This document shows, piece by piece, positions 26,733 through 37,174 of a stretch of DNA of 64,000 bases. This DNA is from Leptolyngbya ohadii IS1. Its GTDB lineage: Bacteria; Cyanobacteriota; Cyanobacteriia; Elainellales; Elainellaceae. The translations under genes and the position numbers were made by a program. Below the pieces are notes generated by a model that was not told where the DNA came from, ran no database searches, and saw only the letters and a list, made by a program, of their open reading frames with translations. The stretch spans positions 1,117,726 through 1,181,725 of the forward strand of contig NZ_NKFP01000004.1 of assembly GCF_002215035.1 (NCBI RefSeq). Direction: 5' to 3'. How positions within the stretch are numbered: position 1 is the stretch's first letter; the number at the start of each line of letters is the position of its first letter.

Positions 26733-27150
26733 CGCCTTTCCCTCCCTTCGACAGCAGGATATAGATTGAATCTCCTTTTCTGCTACTCTAGCTCAAGTTG
26801 CTAGAAAACCGATGTGATTTAGGATGGATGTTTCAAAATAAAAAGGAGGAGTTTTAAGACCATCGTTTCCTTCGTTTGCACTGCTAGATTTGAGAATGAA
26901 CCATGAGACTGGTTCAAGAGGCTTTTGCTCGAAGGATTCGCCTGAAGCTTCGTCCTGCATCCGTTTCAACTCTCCCGGCGGAAAATCCCAGCGGAAAACC
27001 TCCAGGGAAAAACCAAAGGAAAAACGTCTCAGGGGAAACTGCAACTTTTCTCTACGACCTATCTTTGAATTAAGTTGAATTAAGTTCATCCTCCTGATTC
27101 CCCCTGACAATTTGCCCTCCTGATTTGTAGTCGTTTGGATTGAGTATTTT
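26733..27150. other. Intergenic stretch with degenerate tandem repeat
   Basis: At 26976-27041 five units around GCGGAAAACCTCCA follow each other at 13-15 bp spacing. The frames crossing it have no recognisable product. Confidence 0.5.
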
Positions 27151-28524
27151 TTGAATTACTTAGAACTTTCACCCAGCCTGCTTCAGCAATCTTTCCCTGT
27201 GACGGCATCTGTTTTATCGCCCCAGACCTGGCCCTTTAGCCTCGAATGGCTCCCAGCTTCAACCTACCTGGTTGGTGGCAATGTCCGAGATGCACTCCTC
27301 GGTCGGCAGGCGGAATACTTAGACCTCGATTTTGTGATGCCCGAAGGGGCGGTGCAGACTGCCAAAGCGATCGCCAGACATTACCAGGCAGGGTTTGTTC
27401 TCCTGGATGCGGAACGCCAAATTGCACGAGTAGTCTTCGATCGCGCTACGGTTGATTTTGCTCAGCAGGTGGGCGATCGGCTGGAGGATGACCTGCGCCG
27501 CCGGGATTTTACGGTGAATGCGATCGCCTATAATCCCTACACCGAGCAACTGCTTGATCCCCTGCAAGGCTTTGCCGATCTCCAGCGGCATCTAATTCGC
27601 ATGGTGTCCCCAGAAAATTTAAAAGAAGACCCCCTGCGACTGCTGCGGGCTTACCGTCAGGCAGCCCAGCTCGACTTTTCCCTCGATCCAGATACAGAGC
27701 AAACAATCCAGCAGCTTGCCGATTTGCTGGAAACGATCGCCGCCGAACGCGTTCAGGCAGAGTTAAGCTACCTGCTCAGCACGGCAAAGGGAACACCCCT
27801 GCTGGTGCGCGTCTGGAAGGATGGACTGCTGGCTTACTGGTTGCCCCACACCACGGCGGGCGGTCTGGCACGGGTTGCCCAAGTCGATGGAGCGGCGATC
27901 GCGCTAGATCAGCAGTGGTCAGATCAGGGATTGGAGGTCACGGGCTGGTTTCGCGATCAGCAGCGCCTGTCTGGCACAGGGCGAAGCTGGCTCAAAATTG
28001 CTAAACTCGCCTGTCTGGTTGCCCCCGATCTGGAACTGGCAGAGCAGGAGCTATGGCAGCTTAAATACAGTCGGGCAGAGGTGCAGTCTGTGCTGGCGGT
28101 GCTGAAAGGCTTTGCCCTGCTGCAAACCGAGGAATTTCCGCTGTCAAAACGCAGTCAGTTCATCCTATTTCGCACGATTGGAGCCGCTTTCCCGGCACTG
28201 GCGGTTCTTGCCGTCGCATCGGGGATCGCCCTGGAGACGATCGCCCCTCTAATGCAGCGCTTTTTGCTGCCGGACGATCCGATCGCCCACCCTATGCCGA
28301 TCGTCAGCGGACGGGATGTGATGGCAGCGCTGAAATTGCCTGCTGGACCCCAAATCGGCAAACTGCTTGAAATGCTCCAGATGGCACGCGCAGAGGGAAC
28401 CATCTCCACTCGCGAGGAGGCGCTCACCCTGGCAGCAAAGCTTCTATCGGGGAGTGAGCTATCCGGAAATGGGCTATCCGGAAATGGGCTATTCGGAAAT
28501 GAGTTCCTGTCCAGCGATCGCTAG
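27151..28524 (+). CDS. CCA tRNA nucleotidyltransferase / poly(A) polymerase family protein
   Basis: The nucleotidyltransferase core is clear: YLVGGNVRDALLGRQAEYLDLDF with the DxD metal residues, then RRRDFTVNAIAYNP and DPLRLLRAYRQAAQLDF. Members add or repair the 3' CCA of tRNAs, though some bacteria divide C and A addition between two enzymes, so CCA specificity is probable but not proved. The start is TTG at 27151, with no in-frame ATG nearby. The last about 17 residues (ELSGNGLSGNGLFGNEF) come from a 15-bp tandem repeat and are not part of the family. Confidence 0.9.
   Translation: MNYLELSPSLLQQSFPVTASVLSPQTWPFSLEWLPASTYLVGGNVRDALLGRQAEYLDLDFVMPEGAVQTAKAIARHYQAGFVLLDAERQIARVVFDRATVDFAQQVGDRLEDDLRRRDFTVNAIAYNPYTEQLLDPLQGFADLQRHLIRMVSPENLKEDPLRLLRAYRQAAQLDFSLDPDTEQTIQQLADLLETIAAERVQAELSYLLSTAKGTPLLVRVWKDGLLAYWLPHTTAGGLARVAQVDGAAIALDQQWSDQGLEVTGWFRDQQRLSGTGRSWLKIAKLACLVAPDLELAEQELWQLKYSRAEVQSVLAVLKGFALLQTEEFPLSKRSQFILFRTIGAAFPALAVLAVASGIALETIAPLMQRFLLPDDPIAHPMPIVSGRDVMAALKLPAGPQIGKLLEMLQMARAEGTISTREEALTLAAKLLSGSELSGNGLSGNGLFGNEFLSSDR
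28456..28503. repeat. 15-bp tandem repeat at the 3' end of the CCA enzyme gene
   Basis: CTATCCGGAAATGGG occurs at 28459 and 28474, and CTATTCGGAAATGAG at 28489. They encode LSGNG-type pentapeptides directly before the stop. Confidence 0.9.
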
Positions 28525-28630
28525 AGGCATCCGCTTGACTTCAGGTTGGGGGCTTTGATTCCCCACGACGGAGCGATTGCTGTATCATGATAGATTGTGT
28601 CCATTTAAGCGAATATCCAGAGCAAATCCT

Positions 28631-28867
28631 ATGTCTCGTCGCTGTCAACTTACTGGCAAAAAGGCGAATAATGCCTATGCCGTTTCGCACTCCCACCGTC
28701 GCACCAAGAAATTGCAGGAAGTCAATCTTCAAGAAAAGCGCATTTGGTGGGAGCAGGGAAAGCGCTTCGTCAAGCTGCGTCTTTCGACCAAGGCAATCAA
28801 AACGCTCAACAATCGGGGACTGGATGCAGTTGCCCGCGAGCTGGGAATCGATCTCAGCAAACTCTAG
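28631..28867 (+). CDS. rpmB: 50S ribosomal protein L28
   Basis: The 78-residue protein ([40 protein letters not shown]) is a standard bacterial L28. The ATG at 28631 gives the normal N-terminus. An upstream in-frame extension to 28577 is not conserved-looking. It is a monocistronic gene ending at a terminator about 100 bases downstream. Confidence 0.97.
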   Translation: MSRRCQLTGKKANNAYAVSHSHRRTKKLQEVNLQEKRIWWEQGKRFVKLRLSTKAIKTLNNRGLDAVARELGIDLSKL

Positions 28868-28963
28868 AGCGGACTGCTGGCTGGTACTGCGCTGTTCTAA
28901 AGCTAAAGGTTCCAACGCCAAAGTCAGTTCAGTTTCCGCAGCTTTTAAACCTTCATTTTTCAG

Positions 28964-29007
28964 AGATCCTTCTCCGGCTTCCGAGCCTGCACGAAGGATC
29001 TTTTTTT
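28964..29007 (+). terminator. Intrinsic terminator after rpmB
   Basis: AGATCCTTC pairs with GAAGGATCT and a run of seven T residues follows. Confidence 0.8.
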
Positions 29008-29018
29008 GGCTTTTTTCT

Positions 29019-29078
29019 GGCAGTAAAGCAGATGGCAGTAAAGCAAATGATATTGAGGCAAATAACATTGAGGCAGAT
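29019..29078. repeat. Four 15-bp tandem units downstream of rpmB
   Basis: GGCAGTAAAGCAGAT, GGCAGTAAAGCAAAT, GATATTGAGGCAAAT and AACATTGAGGCAGAT lie end to end with no spacer. The first two differ by one base. Confidence 0.9.
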
Positions 29079-29643
29079 GGCGATTGCGATGAATCCGGCG
29101 ATATTGATCACTTTTGCAGCTACCTGGGGTAAGCTATGCCGGAATGACAGCCCCGGTGTCTTGGCGAAGGCTTGATTCGGCTTTACGGAAACGGCGCTTA
29201 TTGAGTTTTCTGCCAATTGAGGAAAATTCAAAGAATCTGTTTATTCATGTTCCTACAGTTGACATTTCAGACCGTTTCCATCGATAAATTTACTGATACT
29301 GAGACATACTGATTTAAACCTCTTGTTCCCTCTAAACCAGGTTAATACGATTTATTAATCCAGCAAGCCTGGTTCGCCTCGTGATTTCCCGGTTGTTCTA
29401 GCGGCTAGAAAGTTGTTAAGACGGTGATTGTAAGGATTATGCCTGACAAACCGATGATAACCGTGCAGTCCAACTTAAAGTTTTCGTGAGCAAGACACGC
29501 TTTGTTCTCTGCTTCACGAGGGCTAATCAGCACGAGACTCCGCAGGACAGCCTGAGTTACAAATTTAACTTTATATACAGGGCTGCTTCGCAATTCCATG
29601 TTCCTGAATCTCACTGAACTAGGCAGACAATAGGCAGACCGCT

Positions 29644-32600
29644 ATGGCAACCCCACATAAAATCAGGGCAATTCCCAGACTGATGCAGCACCTTATTAAA
29701 CTGCCACGCGCCTGGATGAAGGGTTCGATGCGCTGGATGATGCGTGTCCTGCTCTTAATTGGTCGGCGGCAACCGCAGGCAGGCTTTGTTCTCCCAACGA
29801 CGGCACTCCTGCTGCTGGTAGTGACTCTGACCGTTGGCGCGATCGGGTATCGCACTTATACCCGAACTCAGGAGACGATCGGCGAACGACAGCAGCGCGT
29901 TATCTACAATGCAGCCACGCCAGCGATCGATCGAGCCAGGGCAAAGCTGGAATTTTTGTTTGACCCGCTCCGCGATCCGCGTGCAGGCGGTGTACCCAGC
30001 CAGCGGCAGTTGCTTGGCATGATGCTCAACGACGGACTCCCGATTGATGGTGCTCCCGGTCCCCAGCGCTTCCCTACCGATCCAACGGCTCCCGACCCCT
30101 ACACCCTTCCCGGCGAACAACGGTTGGATTTAAATAATGACGGCAGAAGGGACAATGCCTGGAGATACCCAGCCGACACGAATGGAGATGGGCAAAACGA
30201 TGCCACCGTGGTTTACTCCATTCTTATGACGGCTCCGCCTAATAATGCGGCTGGCACTGCCCCGCTTAATCCTCTGCAAGATTCTCGCCTGCCTGCCATC
30301 ACCCAGCGAGCGGATCGGCTCCAGATAAGAAACGCGCCTTTAAGCAATACAAACCAGGCAAACGCCGCTTGCCAGCGTTCTAATGGAGCGGTCTCAGCGC
30401 TCAGCTTGGTCAACGGAGATGGCTGGTTCCCAGACCCTAACAACCGCACTAAGCTGCGGAAAAACTTCCAGGTCAATGCCTACGTAGTGCCAAATTCCCA
30501 GAATGGCACGGTGACTACGCTGGAATTCCAGCAGGATCGCGAGGCAACCCAGGGCTTCAAATGGGCTGCCTGGTTCCGCAACGATATCGAGCTATTTCCC
30601 GGTCCGGCATTCAACTGGAATGGGGCAATGCACACCGAGGGCAACTTCATCCTGGGGGGAAATAGTATTCGGACATTTCTGGTTAGTTCGCAGAACTCCT
30701 GCATTTTTGATAAGTCAGAGTTAACCGTTGCCCGCAGAGTCAATGACAGCGGCGTAGAAACCTTTGCTGGACAGTTTATCGTGGGCATTACTCGCGACAA
30801 CTCGCGTGCGGGTAACGTTGGCGTGGATGTAGACCTGGCAAACTTAAACCAGAGCTTGACCGAGACCAATGACTCGGTTAACCCCGGTGCCGTTTCTCCG
30901 AACCCAGGCACCACTGACTTCACGCTGGAGCCTGTGATTCTGCAAACCCAGGACGACTCCCGTTCTCGTGGAGCCAATATCGGCAACCCTCAGCTTGCAG
31001 CGGATGCGGGTTGGGTTAATCGCATTTTTAACAACAGCAGCCAGGGTAGACTGCTGCAATCGAACCAGCCAACCCCCTACCTGGATGACCTGTATCGGGC
31101 AGACAACCGCCTGGGTCCAAAGCCTCGAGTGGGACGATCCAATCCCCGTGGAGTGGAGGAGATTGAGCCGGAAGGAATTGGTCAACCCATTCCAACTTCG
31201 GAAGTAGAACTGATTCGCGATACGCCACCCACAGGGGGAGCTAATTCTGAGGTTGGTCTGGATGGCTACTGGGAACGCCGCTCTCGGCTTGAAGGTCTGC
31301 GTCTAATTGTCGGTCAACGGCTTGAACTGGGCGATCCCGCAGGTTGGGGCGGACCCTCTAATGCCTCTGGTACAGCATTGAACAACGACCCACTGGGAGC
31401 TGCAACAGAGCCACTGCGTCCCTATGCTGGCGGCTGTGCGGGAACTCGTTGTAATGAACAGCGGCAGCGACGCACGCTTCTAGACAACCTGTCTGCGGTT
31501 CAGTCTACGGCGGTCTATCACGCCAGATCTACATCAGGAGGAGATTTCCCGCTGGCTTGCTTGGCAACAACTGTTCATCCGGGCACACCGGGCACCCTGG
31601 ACAGAAGTGCTACCTTTGAAAACTTGGCTGCTCCACTTCAGGGAACAACCGCCATTCCGGGCTACACCAACCAAACCAGCCCAATGGTGATCAGCGATTT
31701 CTTCCGGGGACGCGGCACCAATGGCTGGGAGTTTGAAACTCACGCGCTGGAGGAATTCAGAACTCCGACCAGTCCGCTAATGAACGCCCTCCGAAACCTG
31801 GCGAACTTTGCAGGCGATCCTGCGGGAGGTGCCCCGTCCTTCCCACCCCCGATCGAGATCGCTGGAGAGGGTCAGGTGCATCCTTACCCCAGTATGGCGA
31901 TGTGGGGTGATTTCTCGATGCTGCGTCGGGTGCTGAGTCTCTATACGGCAAACGGCTACGACGCTTTGAGTCCGGCAGATAAGAGTACGCTCCACACTGC
32001 TGCCTGTACGCTGGGGATGCTGGCATACAACGTTGACTACCTGGAGAATCTGAACTACGACGGTATTCCTGCCGCAACGCTGGGCAATGCTACTCCGGCT
32101 ACAAGTGGCTCTCCGGCTTCAGCAGCTTCATCTACACCCGCTGTAACGCTTGCAGGCTTTAACAGCGCCTTTTCTACTGCGGATGATATTAGGAATGCTT
32201 TTTCCGGTCTGCGGGGACGAATTCGCCTGCTCAATGTGATTATTAATACGACAAGCGTTGCAGATGCTCGGAGTATTAATGACCGAATTCGCGCGGTTGA
32301 TCCGCTGTTAGCCCTCCCTGATCCAAATGTATCGGGTACCAGTGCCAACAGCCGAATTCTCCAGACCTTATCTGACATAACAAACGCGCAGCGCGACTTT
32401 GTAATCGACACTGCCCGTAACAACAACCCGGAATTCTATGTGCGTTTGCTGGAACGCTGGCGAGATGATCCGGGGGTAGAACAGGCAGGAACCGCCACTC
32501 GTGCGAGTTTGCAAAACGATATCTACCTGGCACAATTAATCATTACGAAGGAACAGGTTGCCCGCGATCGCCAGTATGGATTTTTGGGAGCCTACGCCGG

Positions 32601-34770
32601 AAATGGTACCTCAGAGGCACTCAACACTAACGACATTCTTGCCCGTGGTCCGATAGGACGCTGCTTTGACTGGTCGGGTGCTTCTGATCCCCTGGCTTCG
32701 CTCTGTTCCCGTCGTCCGCGCTACCCCATTCTCTATTCCCTGTTCTCGGCAAACCTGCCGGAGGATGGAGCGGGAAATCCTATTCTGGCTCCCACCGTCA
32801 ACGATGCCTATACGGGTGCAGCCACCGACAATTTCCTACCTCACACTGATTTGCGGACGACCGCTAGCGTTAACAACAGGCGCGTGCGCGACTTCGAGGA
32901 TCGCAATACCTGGGGTGGCTACATCATCACGCAAAACGCCACGGTCAACTATGCGGTGGTCAGACCTCAAGACGTTGCCCTGCGCCCCCGCCGTTTAGAG
33001 ATGCCCGGCAGTTTAGTTGCCTTGGGTGGCGTCATGCGAGACCGCTCTACGGGAACGGAATCCCTTCAGAACTGGCTCCTGCCCAGGGGAACTGGCGCAT
33101 CTGCTGGCTTTACCCCCAACGGCAATGATCGCAACCGGATTAAGGTCTGCTCCGTGTCCTGTTCCTATCCGGCATCGCGATCCGATGGCACAGGCTATCC
33201 ACAGCCGATCACGCTGACAAACACGATCGGTGCCATGTTCACCATTCCATTTAAGGACTCTGCTTTCTTTAACGGACGGGAAATGATGACGGTGCGAAGC
33301 CTGGATCTGGATCTCGATCTGCTGCGGAACAGCCAAACCAGTCTGACGGGCGATTACTGGCTCCCCAGAGAGGGCATTGTCTATGCCTTCCGCGAAGATG
33401 CCGTGTCTGAAGCAGATGTCGTGCGTCCTGCCAGGGATGTATGGGACGAGTGTAGAACCCAGGCACTGATGCAAGCCACTGCGGAATGCCGCATGGATAC
33501 TTACCAGAATGCCTATCTCTCGACCGATCCCCCGCTCAATGCCGCCAACCGGATTACGCCAAAGCCCGTTGACTATCAGCCCGATCCCGATCGTCGGGTT
33601 CATGGATTCCGTCTGAAGCAGGGAGTTTCCCTCGTGCGGGGAGGCAGTGCCGCCAACGAAACCAAGTCGATCGGCATTTCCTTTATTTCCCCCAATCCGG
33701 CTTACGTCCTGGGTGATTTCAACCTGCACCGCACGTTTGGCGCATCGCCTGCCCCCCTGGAGGAGTTTACGGTTCCCCTGGCGGACAACTACGGCAACTT
33801 CTATACGCGCGGATCGGGCGGTGCAAACGGAACCCTGGAGGGCAACTTTGCCCAGATGACCACAGATCAGTGGCGTCCGAGCGAAATACTGGCAGATGCT
33901 GTCACTCTTCTCTCGTCCAATTTCTGCGATGGCAGTATCCAGGACACCCTGACTTCGGCAGGCAGTATTGCCGATGACCTTGCGGTTGCTGTCCCACTTC
34001 AGGCTCGTTACGGTTGCGGTACTCGTACAACGTCTTTCCTGAATCAGAACCGTCCGCGAGTTCTGCCGGGTGATTCGGTCAACACTCAAAGACAGGTTCG
34101 CTGGGTTACGGCAAATATTTCCGATAGCTACCCGCTGATGCTGCGAACGCTGACGAGCGGAGAGAACCCCGATCTGGGTGACTCTCCTCTGCTGATTAGC
34201 CGTGCCGGGATGCCGGTTCAGTGGTCTGCAAACGACAATTTCCGGGCATATCGCGCAACCGATGGTTTCTATGCATCGAGCCGCAATCGTCCGAGAATCG
34301 ACCCACCTGCCAACACACGGGTTAATACGATTCTGGTTAGTGGCCTTGTTCCTACGCGAACGAACCAGCCCTACGGCGGTCTGCATAACTTCCCCCGATT
34401 CCTGGAGGATTGGAGCGGCAGAAACCTCTTCTTCTCTGGGGCATTCCTTCAGCTCAACTTCAGCACCTACGCAACCGCACCGTTCGACCTGGATGCCTGG
34501 GAGCCGGGAGCTGTCCCTGCTGCTGGTACAGGCTGCACGAATAGCGATACCGAGAGCCGAGAGGATATCTGCTACTACGGTGCCCCTAACCGCCGCTGGG
34601 GCTATGATCCGGCGCTGCAATACGTTCCGCCTGCCCCGGTTGCCCAACGTTTCCAGCAGCCAGAGACAACGCGCAGTGAGTTCTATTCAGAGCCTCCAGC
34701 AAACGATCCCTATATTGCTCGTCTGAGAAACTGCGTCACAGCCACGAGCTGCGTTCCATCGGGAACTTAA
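29644..34770 (+). CDS. hpsA: Hormogonium polysaccharide biosynthesis protein HpsA
   Basis: A 1708-residue protein with a basic N-terminus and one pilin-like membrane helix (about residues 47-70: GFVLPTTALLLLVVTLTVGA). A very long extracytoplasmic part follows, rich in N, P, T and paired cysteines, without known catalytic motifs. In Nostoc punctiforme hpsA heads the cluster needed for hormogonium polysaccharide and gliding. Three pseudopilin genes follow here in the same order of types, which supports the call. It may act as a large component of the secretion machine. Confidence 0.85.
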   Translation: MATPHKIRAIPRLMQHLIKLPRAWMKGSMRWMMRVLLLIGRRQPQAGFVLPTTALLLLVVTLTVGAIGYRTYTRTQETIGERQQRVIYNAATPAIDRARAKLEFLFDPLRDPRAGGVPSQRQLLGMMLNDGLPIDGAPGPQRFPTDPTAPDPYTLPGEQRLDLNNDGRRDNAWRYPADTNGDGQNDATVVYSILMTAPPNNAAGTAPLNPLQDSRLPAITQRADRLQIRNAPLSNTNQANAACQRSNGAVSALSLVNGDGWFPDPNNRTKLRKNFQVNAYVVPNSQNGTVTTLEFQQDREATQGFKWAAWFRNDIELFPGPAFNWNGAMHTEGNFILGGNSIRTFLVSSQNSCIFDKSELTVARRVNDSGVETFAGQFIVGITRDNSRAGNVGVDVDLANLNQSLTETNDSVNPGAVSPNPGTTDFTLEPVILQTQDDSRSRGANIGNPQLAADAGWVNRIFNNSSQGRLLQSNQPTPYLDDLYRADNRLGPKPRVGRSNPRGVEEIEPEGIGQPIPTSEVELIRDTPPTGGANSEVGLDGYWERRSRLEGLRLIVGQRLELGDPAGWGGPSNASGTALNNDPLGAATEPLRPYAGGCAGTRCNEQRQRRTLLDNLSAVQSTAVYHARSTSGGDFPLACLATTVHPGTPGTLDRSATFENLAAPLQGTTAIPGYTNQTSPMVISDFFRGRGTNGWEFETHALEEFRTPTSPLMNALRNLANFAGDPAGGAPSFPPPIEIAGEGQVHPYPSMAMWGDFSMLRRVLSLYTANGYDALSPADKSTLHTAACTLGMLAYNVDYLENLNYDGIPAATLGNATPATSGSPASAASSTPAVTLAGFNSAFSTADDIRNAFSGLRGRIRLLNVIINTTSVADARSINDRIRAVDPLLALPDPNVSGTSANSRILQTLSDITNAQRDFVIDTARNNNPEFYVRLLERWRDDPGVEQAGTATRASLQNDIYLAQLIITKEQVARDRQYGFLGAYAGNGTSEALNTNDILARGPIGRCFDWSGASDPLASLCSRRPRYPILYSLFSANLPEDGAGNPILAPTVNDAYTGAATDNFLPHTDLRTTASVNNRRVRDFEDRNTWGGYIITQNATVNYAVVRPQDVALRPRRLEMPGSLVALGGVMRDRSTGTESLQNWLLPRGTGASAGFTPNGNDRNRIKVCSVSCSYPASRSDGTGYPQPITLTNTIGAMFTIPFKDSAFFNGREMMTVRSLDLDLDLLRNSQTSLTGDYWLPREGIVYAFREDAVSEADVVRPARDVWDECRTQALMQATAECRMDTYQNAYLSTDPPLNAANRITPKPVDYQPDPDRRVHGFRLKQGVSLVRGGSAANETKSIGISFISPNPAYVLGDFNLHRTFGASPAPLEEFTVPLADNYGNFYTRGSGGANGTLEGNFAQMTTDQWRPSEILADAVTLLSSNFCDGSIQDTLTSAGSIADDLAVAVPLQARYGCGTRTTSFLNQNRPRVLPGDSVNTQRQVRWVTANISDSYPLMLRTLTSGENPDLGDSPLLISRAGMPVQWSANDNFRAYRATDGFYASSRNRPRIDPPANTRVNTILVSGLVPTRTNQPYGGLHNFPRFLEDWSGRNLFFSGAFLQLNFSTYATAPFDLDAWEPGAVPAAGTGCTNSDTESREDICYYGAPNRRWGYDPALQYVPPAPVAQRFQQPETTRSEFYSEPPANDPYIARLRNCVTATSCVPSGT

Positions 34771-35010
34771 GGATTGTCCAAATCAGCGATCGTGCCCTTC
34801 CCATTCGCCATAACCGGGACACGATCGCGATTTCTGTCCTTACTGCTTACCCCCCTTATTGACCCTATTGCTGACCCAACAGGAGAGACTCCTCCAATCC
34901 CATGCGACGCCCTTGCTGCCCCCAGCAGCGGAATACTCTCAAACCGCCTGATTCAACGACCTATCTCAACTGCCTGATTGTCCTGGAGGCGTTACGACAA
35001 GGAGATTTTG

Positions 35011-35859
35011 ATGTTTGACCATCCTGCTCACGCTCTAATCTGGCTTCTCCTCCGACACTTGGGGGGCAAGTCCTCAATCGCCTCTCGCCCATCCCCTGAG
35101 CAGGGCTTAACCATCATGGAATGTTTGGTGGCAGTCCTGCTGATTGCTCTCACTATCGCCATGATCGCCCCACCGCTGGTATTAGCGACCGCGACGCGGG
35201 TTCAAAACAGACGGGCGGAACAGGCAATGCGAGTTGCTCAGGGCGAAATCGATCGCCTTCGGACAGCAGTCGCGATGGGGCTTCATACCCCAGCCAATCT
35301 GCCTGCGATCGCACCGGGAGCAATGGCGGCAACGCTGGCGAATGTGGCTGCCCCGACCGCGATCGATACGCGGCTGAGAAGCCTGAACCCCACTGGCGCT
35401 AACTGTCCAACCACCCGTTTTGATCCAAATTCCAGCCCGCCACCGACTGCCGTTGCTGCAACTAGCACGCTGCCCGTCGATGTGGATGGCGACTGTGTAG
35501 CAGAGTATCTGGTACAGGTTTTCCGCACAGCAGGCTTAACTTCAACTGCACAACAGGCACCGGGACAACCAAGACTGCCTTCTGAATTTGATGTTGGGGT
35601 TCGCGTGTACCCGATTCAGGCAGCCTCAAACTACACGCCGCAGGCAGCTTTAAATACCCTGACCTTGCCCAGCACCCTTGGCAGAACTCCCGCCCCACTT
35701 CAGTTGACCGCTGGCAATCAGCGCGGACGCCCTCTCGCCGTCCTCTACAGTAAGTTCGTCTGGGCTGAAGACAGAACTTCGCTGTGCAGCTATTTTTCTC
35801 AGGGAGCCCGACAGCAAATTGTATCCTGCGCTGGCTCCTTCCCCGCTGGTACTCCCTAA
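35011..35859 (+). CDS. hpsB: Hormogonium polysaccharide secretion pseudopilin HpsB
   Basis: After a short basic leader comes a type IV prepilin site, G^LTIMECLVAVLLIALTIAM, with the Glu at +5 that docks subunits. The about 230-residue globular end has three or four cysteines, including SLCSYF and VSCAGSF. ATG 35011 has AAGGAGATTTTG directly upstream, a strong ribosome site. The in-frame extension to 34978 is therefore not used. It is 240 bp after hpsA, on the same strand. Confidence 0.85.
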   Translation: MFDHPAHALIWLLLRHLGGKSSIASRPSPEQGLTIMECLVAVLLIALTIAMIAPPLVLATATRVQNRRAEQAMRVAQGEIDRLRTAVAMGLHTPANLPAIAPGAMAATLANVAAPTAIDTRLRSLNPTGANCPTTRFDPNSSPPPTAVAATSTLPVDVDGDCVAEYLVQVFRTAGLTSTAQQAPGQPRLPSEFDVGVRVYPIQAASNYTPQAALNTLTLPSTLGRTPAPLQLTAGNQRGRPLAVLYSKFVWAEDRTSLCSYFSQGARQQIVSCAGSFPAGTP

Positions 35860-35902
35860 TGCTCGCCATTCTTAATTACCCCTGCATCCCCTAGAACATC
35901 GT

Positions 35903-36994
35903 ATGGTTAGAAGCTCTCTTCTCTCGCGGCTCAAGCGCCTGCTGGCAGCTCAGGCAAATGTTCGCCACTCCAAATTCAATCGGGCGCAATCTACTTCCAA
36001 GCAATCTACCTGGGGATTCACACTAATCGAAGTGCTGGTCGTTGCTGCGATCGCAGGGGGACTGGTCACTGGCTTAATGTTTATTGTGGTGCAGCTGATG
36101 CAGGCAGACCAGCGTGAATCCGCCCGCACGGAAACACAGCGCGAAATGCAGCTTGCAATGGATTACGTTAGCGATGAACTGCGAGAAGCCGTGTTCGTTT
36201 ACACCGGAGACTATTTACCGACCCTCGCTCAATACCTCCCGGACACTCTGACCGCTGGGGATTCCGTCCCTGTTGTGGCTTTTTGGCGACAGCAAGCTTT
36301 CCCAGAGACGGTTAGAACTGCCTGCGCCTCCGCCTCACCGCCCGCTGGAGTTGGCTGTATGTCAGGTCAGTCCTATTCGCTGGTCGTCTATTCCCTCACC
36401 CGCAACCCTAGCCCACGTCCGGCAGGTAGCCCGTGGCGCGGTGGAGCCAGAATTACACGCTACGCGCTGACGCAATTTCAGGGCAACAGTACGACCGTAA
36501 CGCCGGGATATGTCAACCCTGGCGACCAGGGCAACTTCGTAAACTGGCCCTTTTTCTCCGGAACCAATCTGCAAACTGCCAGGGGAGGACGTCCTACGGC
36601 AACGGCAGGCACCGTCAATACGCTCGTCGATTTTGTCGATCGGGAGCAGGCGACTCCGGCGGTTCGCTGCCCTGGTGATAATCCCGCAGTAGCCCGGAAG
36701 CCCTACAGTATTTCTCCCCCCGATGGGATGCTCGATACTGCTTTTGGGGCTGGCAATCGTCTACGTAGTTTTTATGCCTGTGTCAGTTCTTCCAGGGCAG
36801 AAGGAACAGGAACCAGTCTACAAAACCTGCAAACGACCGGCAGCTATCAGGATGTCCTTCTGTATCTACGCGGCAGTGCGGTTGGCAGACCGGGAATTCC
36901 GACCGCTCCAATTTCTCGATCGGCTGAACTGCTGCCTACGCTGGAAACCCGAATCATGCTGCAAGGCGTTCTCACCCGCGAACCTCCTTCATGA
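35903..36994 (+). CDS. hpsC: Hormogonium polysaccharide secretion pseudopilin HpsC
   Basis: The 363-residue protein has the prepilin motif WG^FTLIEVLVVAAIAGGLVT near residue 37 and a long helix leading to RESARTETQREMQLAMDYV. The size suggests a large minor pseudopilin that sits at the fibre tip in type II-like systems. It lies 43 bp after hpsB and should be co-transcribed. Confidence 0.83.
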   Translation: MVRSSLLSRLKRLLAAQANVRHSKFNRAQSTSKQSTWGFTLIEVLVVAAIAGGLVTGLMFIVVQLMQADQRESARTETQREMQLAMDYVSDELREAVFVYTGDYLPTLAQYLPDTLTAGDSVPVVAFWRQQAFPETVRTACASASPPAGVGCMSGQSYSLVVYSLTRNPSPRPAGSPWRGGARITRYALTQFQGNSTTVTPGYVNPGDQGNFVNWPFFSGTNLQTARGGRPTATAGTVNTLVDFVDREQATPAVRCPGDNPAVARKPYSISPPDGMLDTAFGAGNRLRSFYACVSSSRAEGTGTSLQNLQTTGSYQDVLLYLRGSAVGRPGIPTAPISRSAELLPTLETRIMLQGVLTREPPS

Positions 36995-37103
36995 TTTGTC
37001 CTGTAAAATTTTCTGCCCGATGGGAAGAAAACGTTGAAGACATTGTGGAGGCTTCACTCCGACCTAAGGCAAACATCTGCTTCTCATTCTTTTTGCGTCT
37101 GAT

Positions 37104-37121
37104 TCTTTTATCGATAAAAGA
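37104..37121. promoter_or_regulatory. 18-bp AT-rich perfect palindrome upstream of the third pseudopilin gene
   Basis: TCTTTTATCGATAAAAGA is self-complementary and lies 54 bases before the ATG at 37175. It could be a regulator site, or a short hairpin ending hpsC transcription. No T run follows it. Confidence 0.35.
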
Positions 37122-37174
37122 TTCGCCACTGAAATAAATAAGGCTATATTCTCTGAAAACTTAGGAAGCAACCG

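Larger units (their letters stand above)
28868..29643. other. Gene-free region between rpmB and hpsA
   Basis: It holds the rpmB terminator (28964-29007), an exact 15-bp tandem array (29019-29078) and about 560 bases of leader for hpsA. Frames on both strands lack coding character. A long leader would fit a developmentally regulated hps promoter, but I cannot point to a specific sigma-factor site. Confidence 0.45.

Noticed and set aside
26793-27110. 105-residue minus-strand frame between ycf34 and the CCA enzyme
   Set aside because: It runs through a degenerate tandem repeat and resembles no protein.
28456-29078. Tandem repeats considered as a CRISPR array
   Set aside because: Units are 15 bp with no spacers, so this is a simple tandem repeat.
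28587-29132. 181-residue frame covering rpmB and its terminator
   Set aside because: It overlaps rpmB in another frame and includes the terminator and a tandem repeat.
33013-34647. 544-residue frame on the minus strand opposite hpsA
   Set aside because: It lies fully within hpsA, shows no known motif and has the codon use of a shadow frame.
34774-34977. 67-residue frame between hpsA and hpsB
   Set aside because: TTG start directly after hpsA, no ribosome site and no family; likely part of the hpsB leader.
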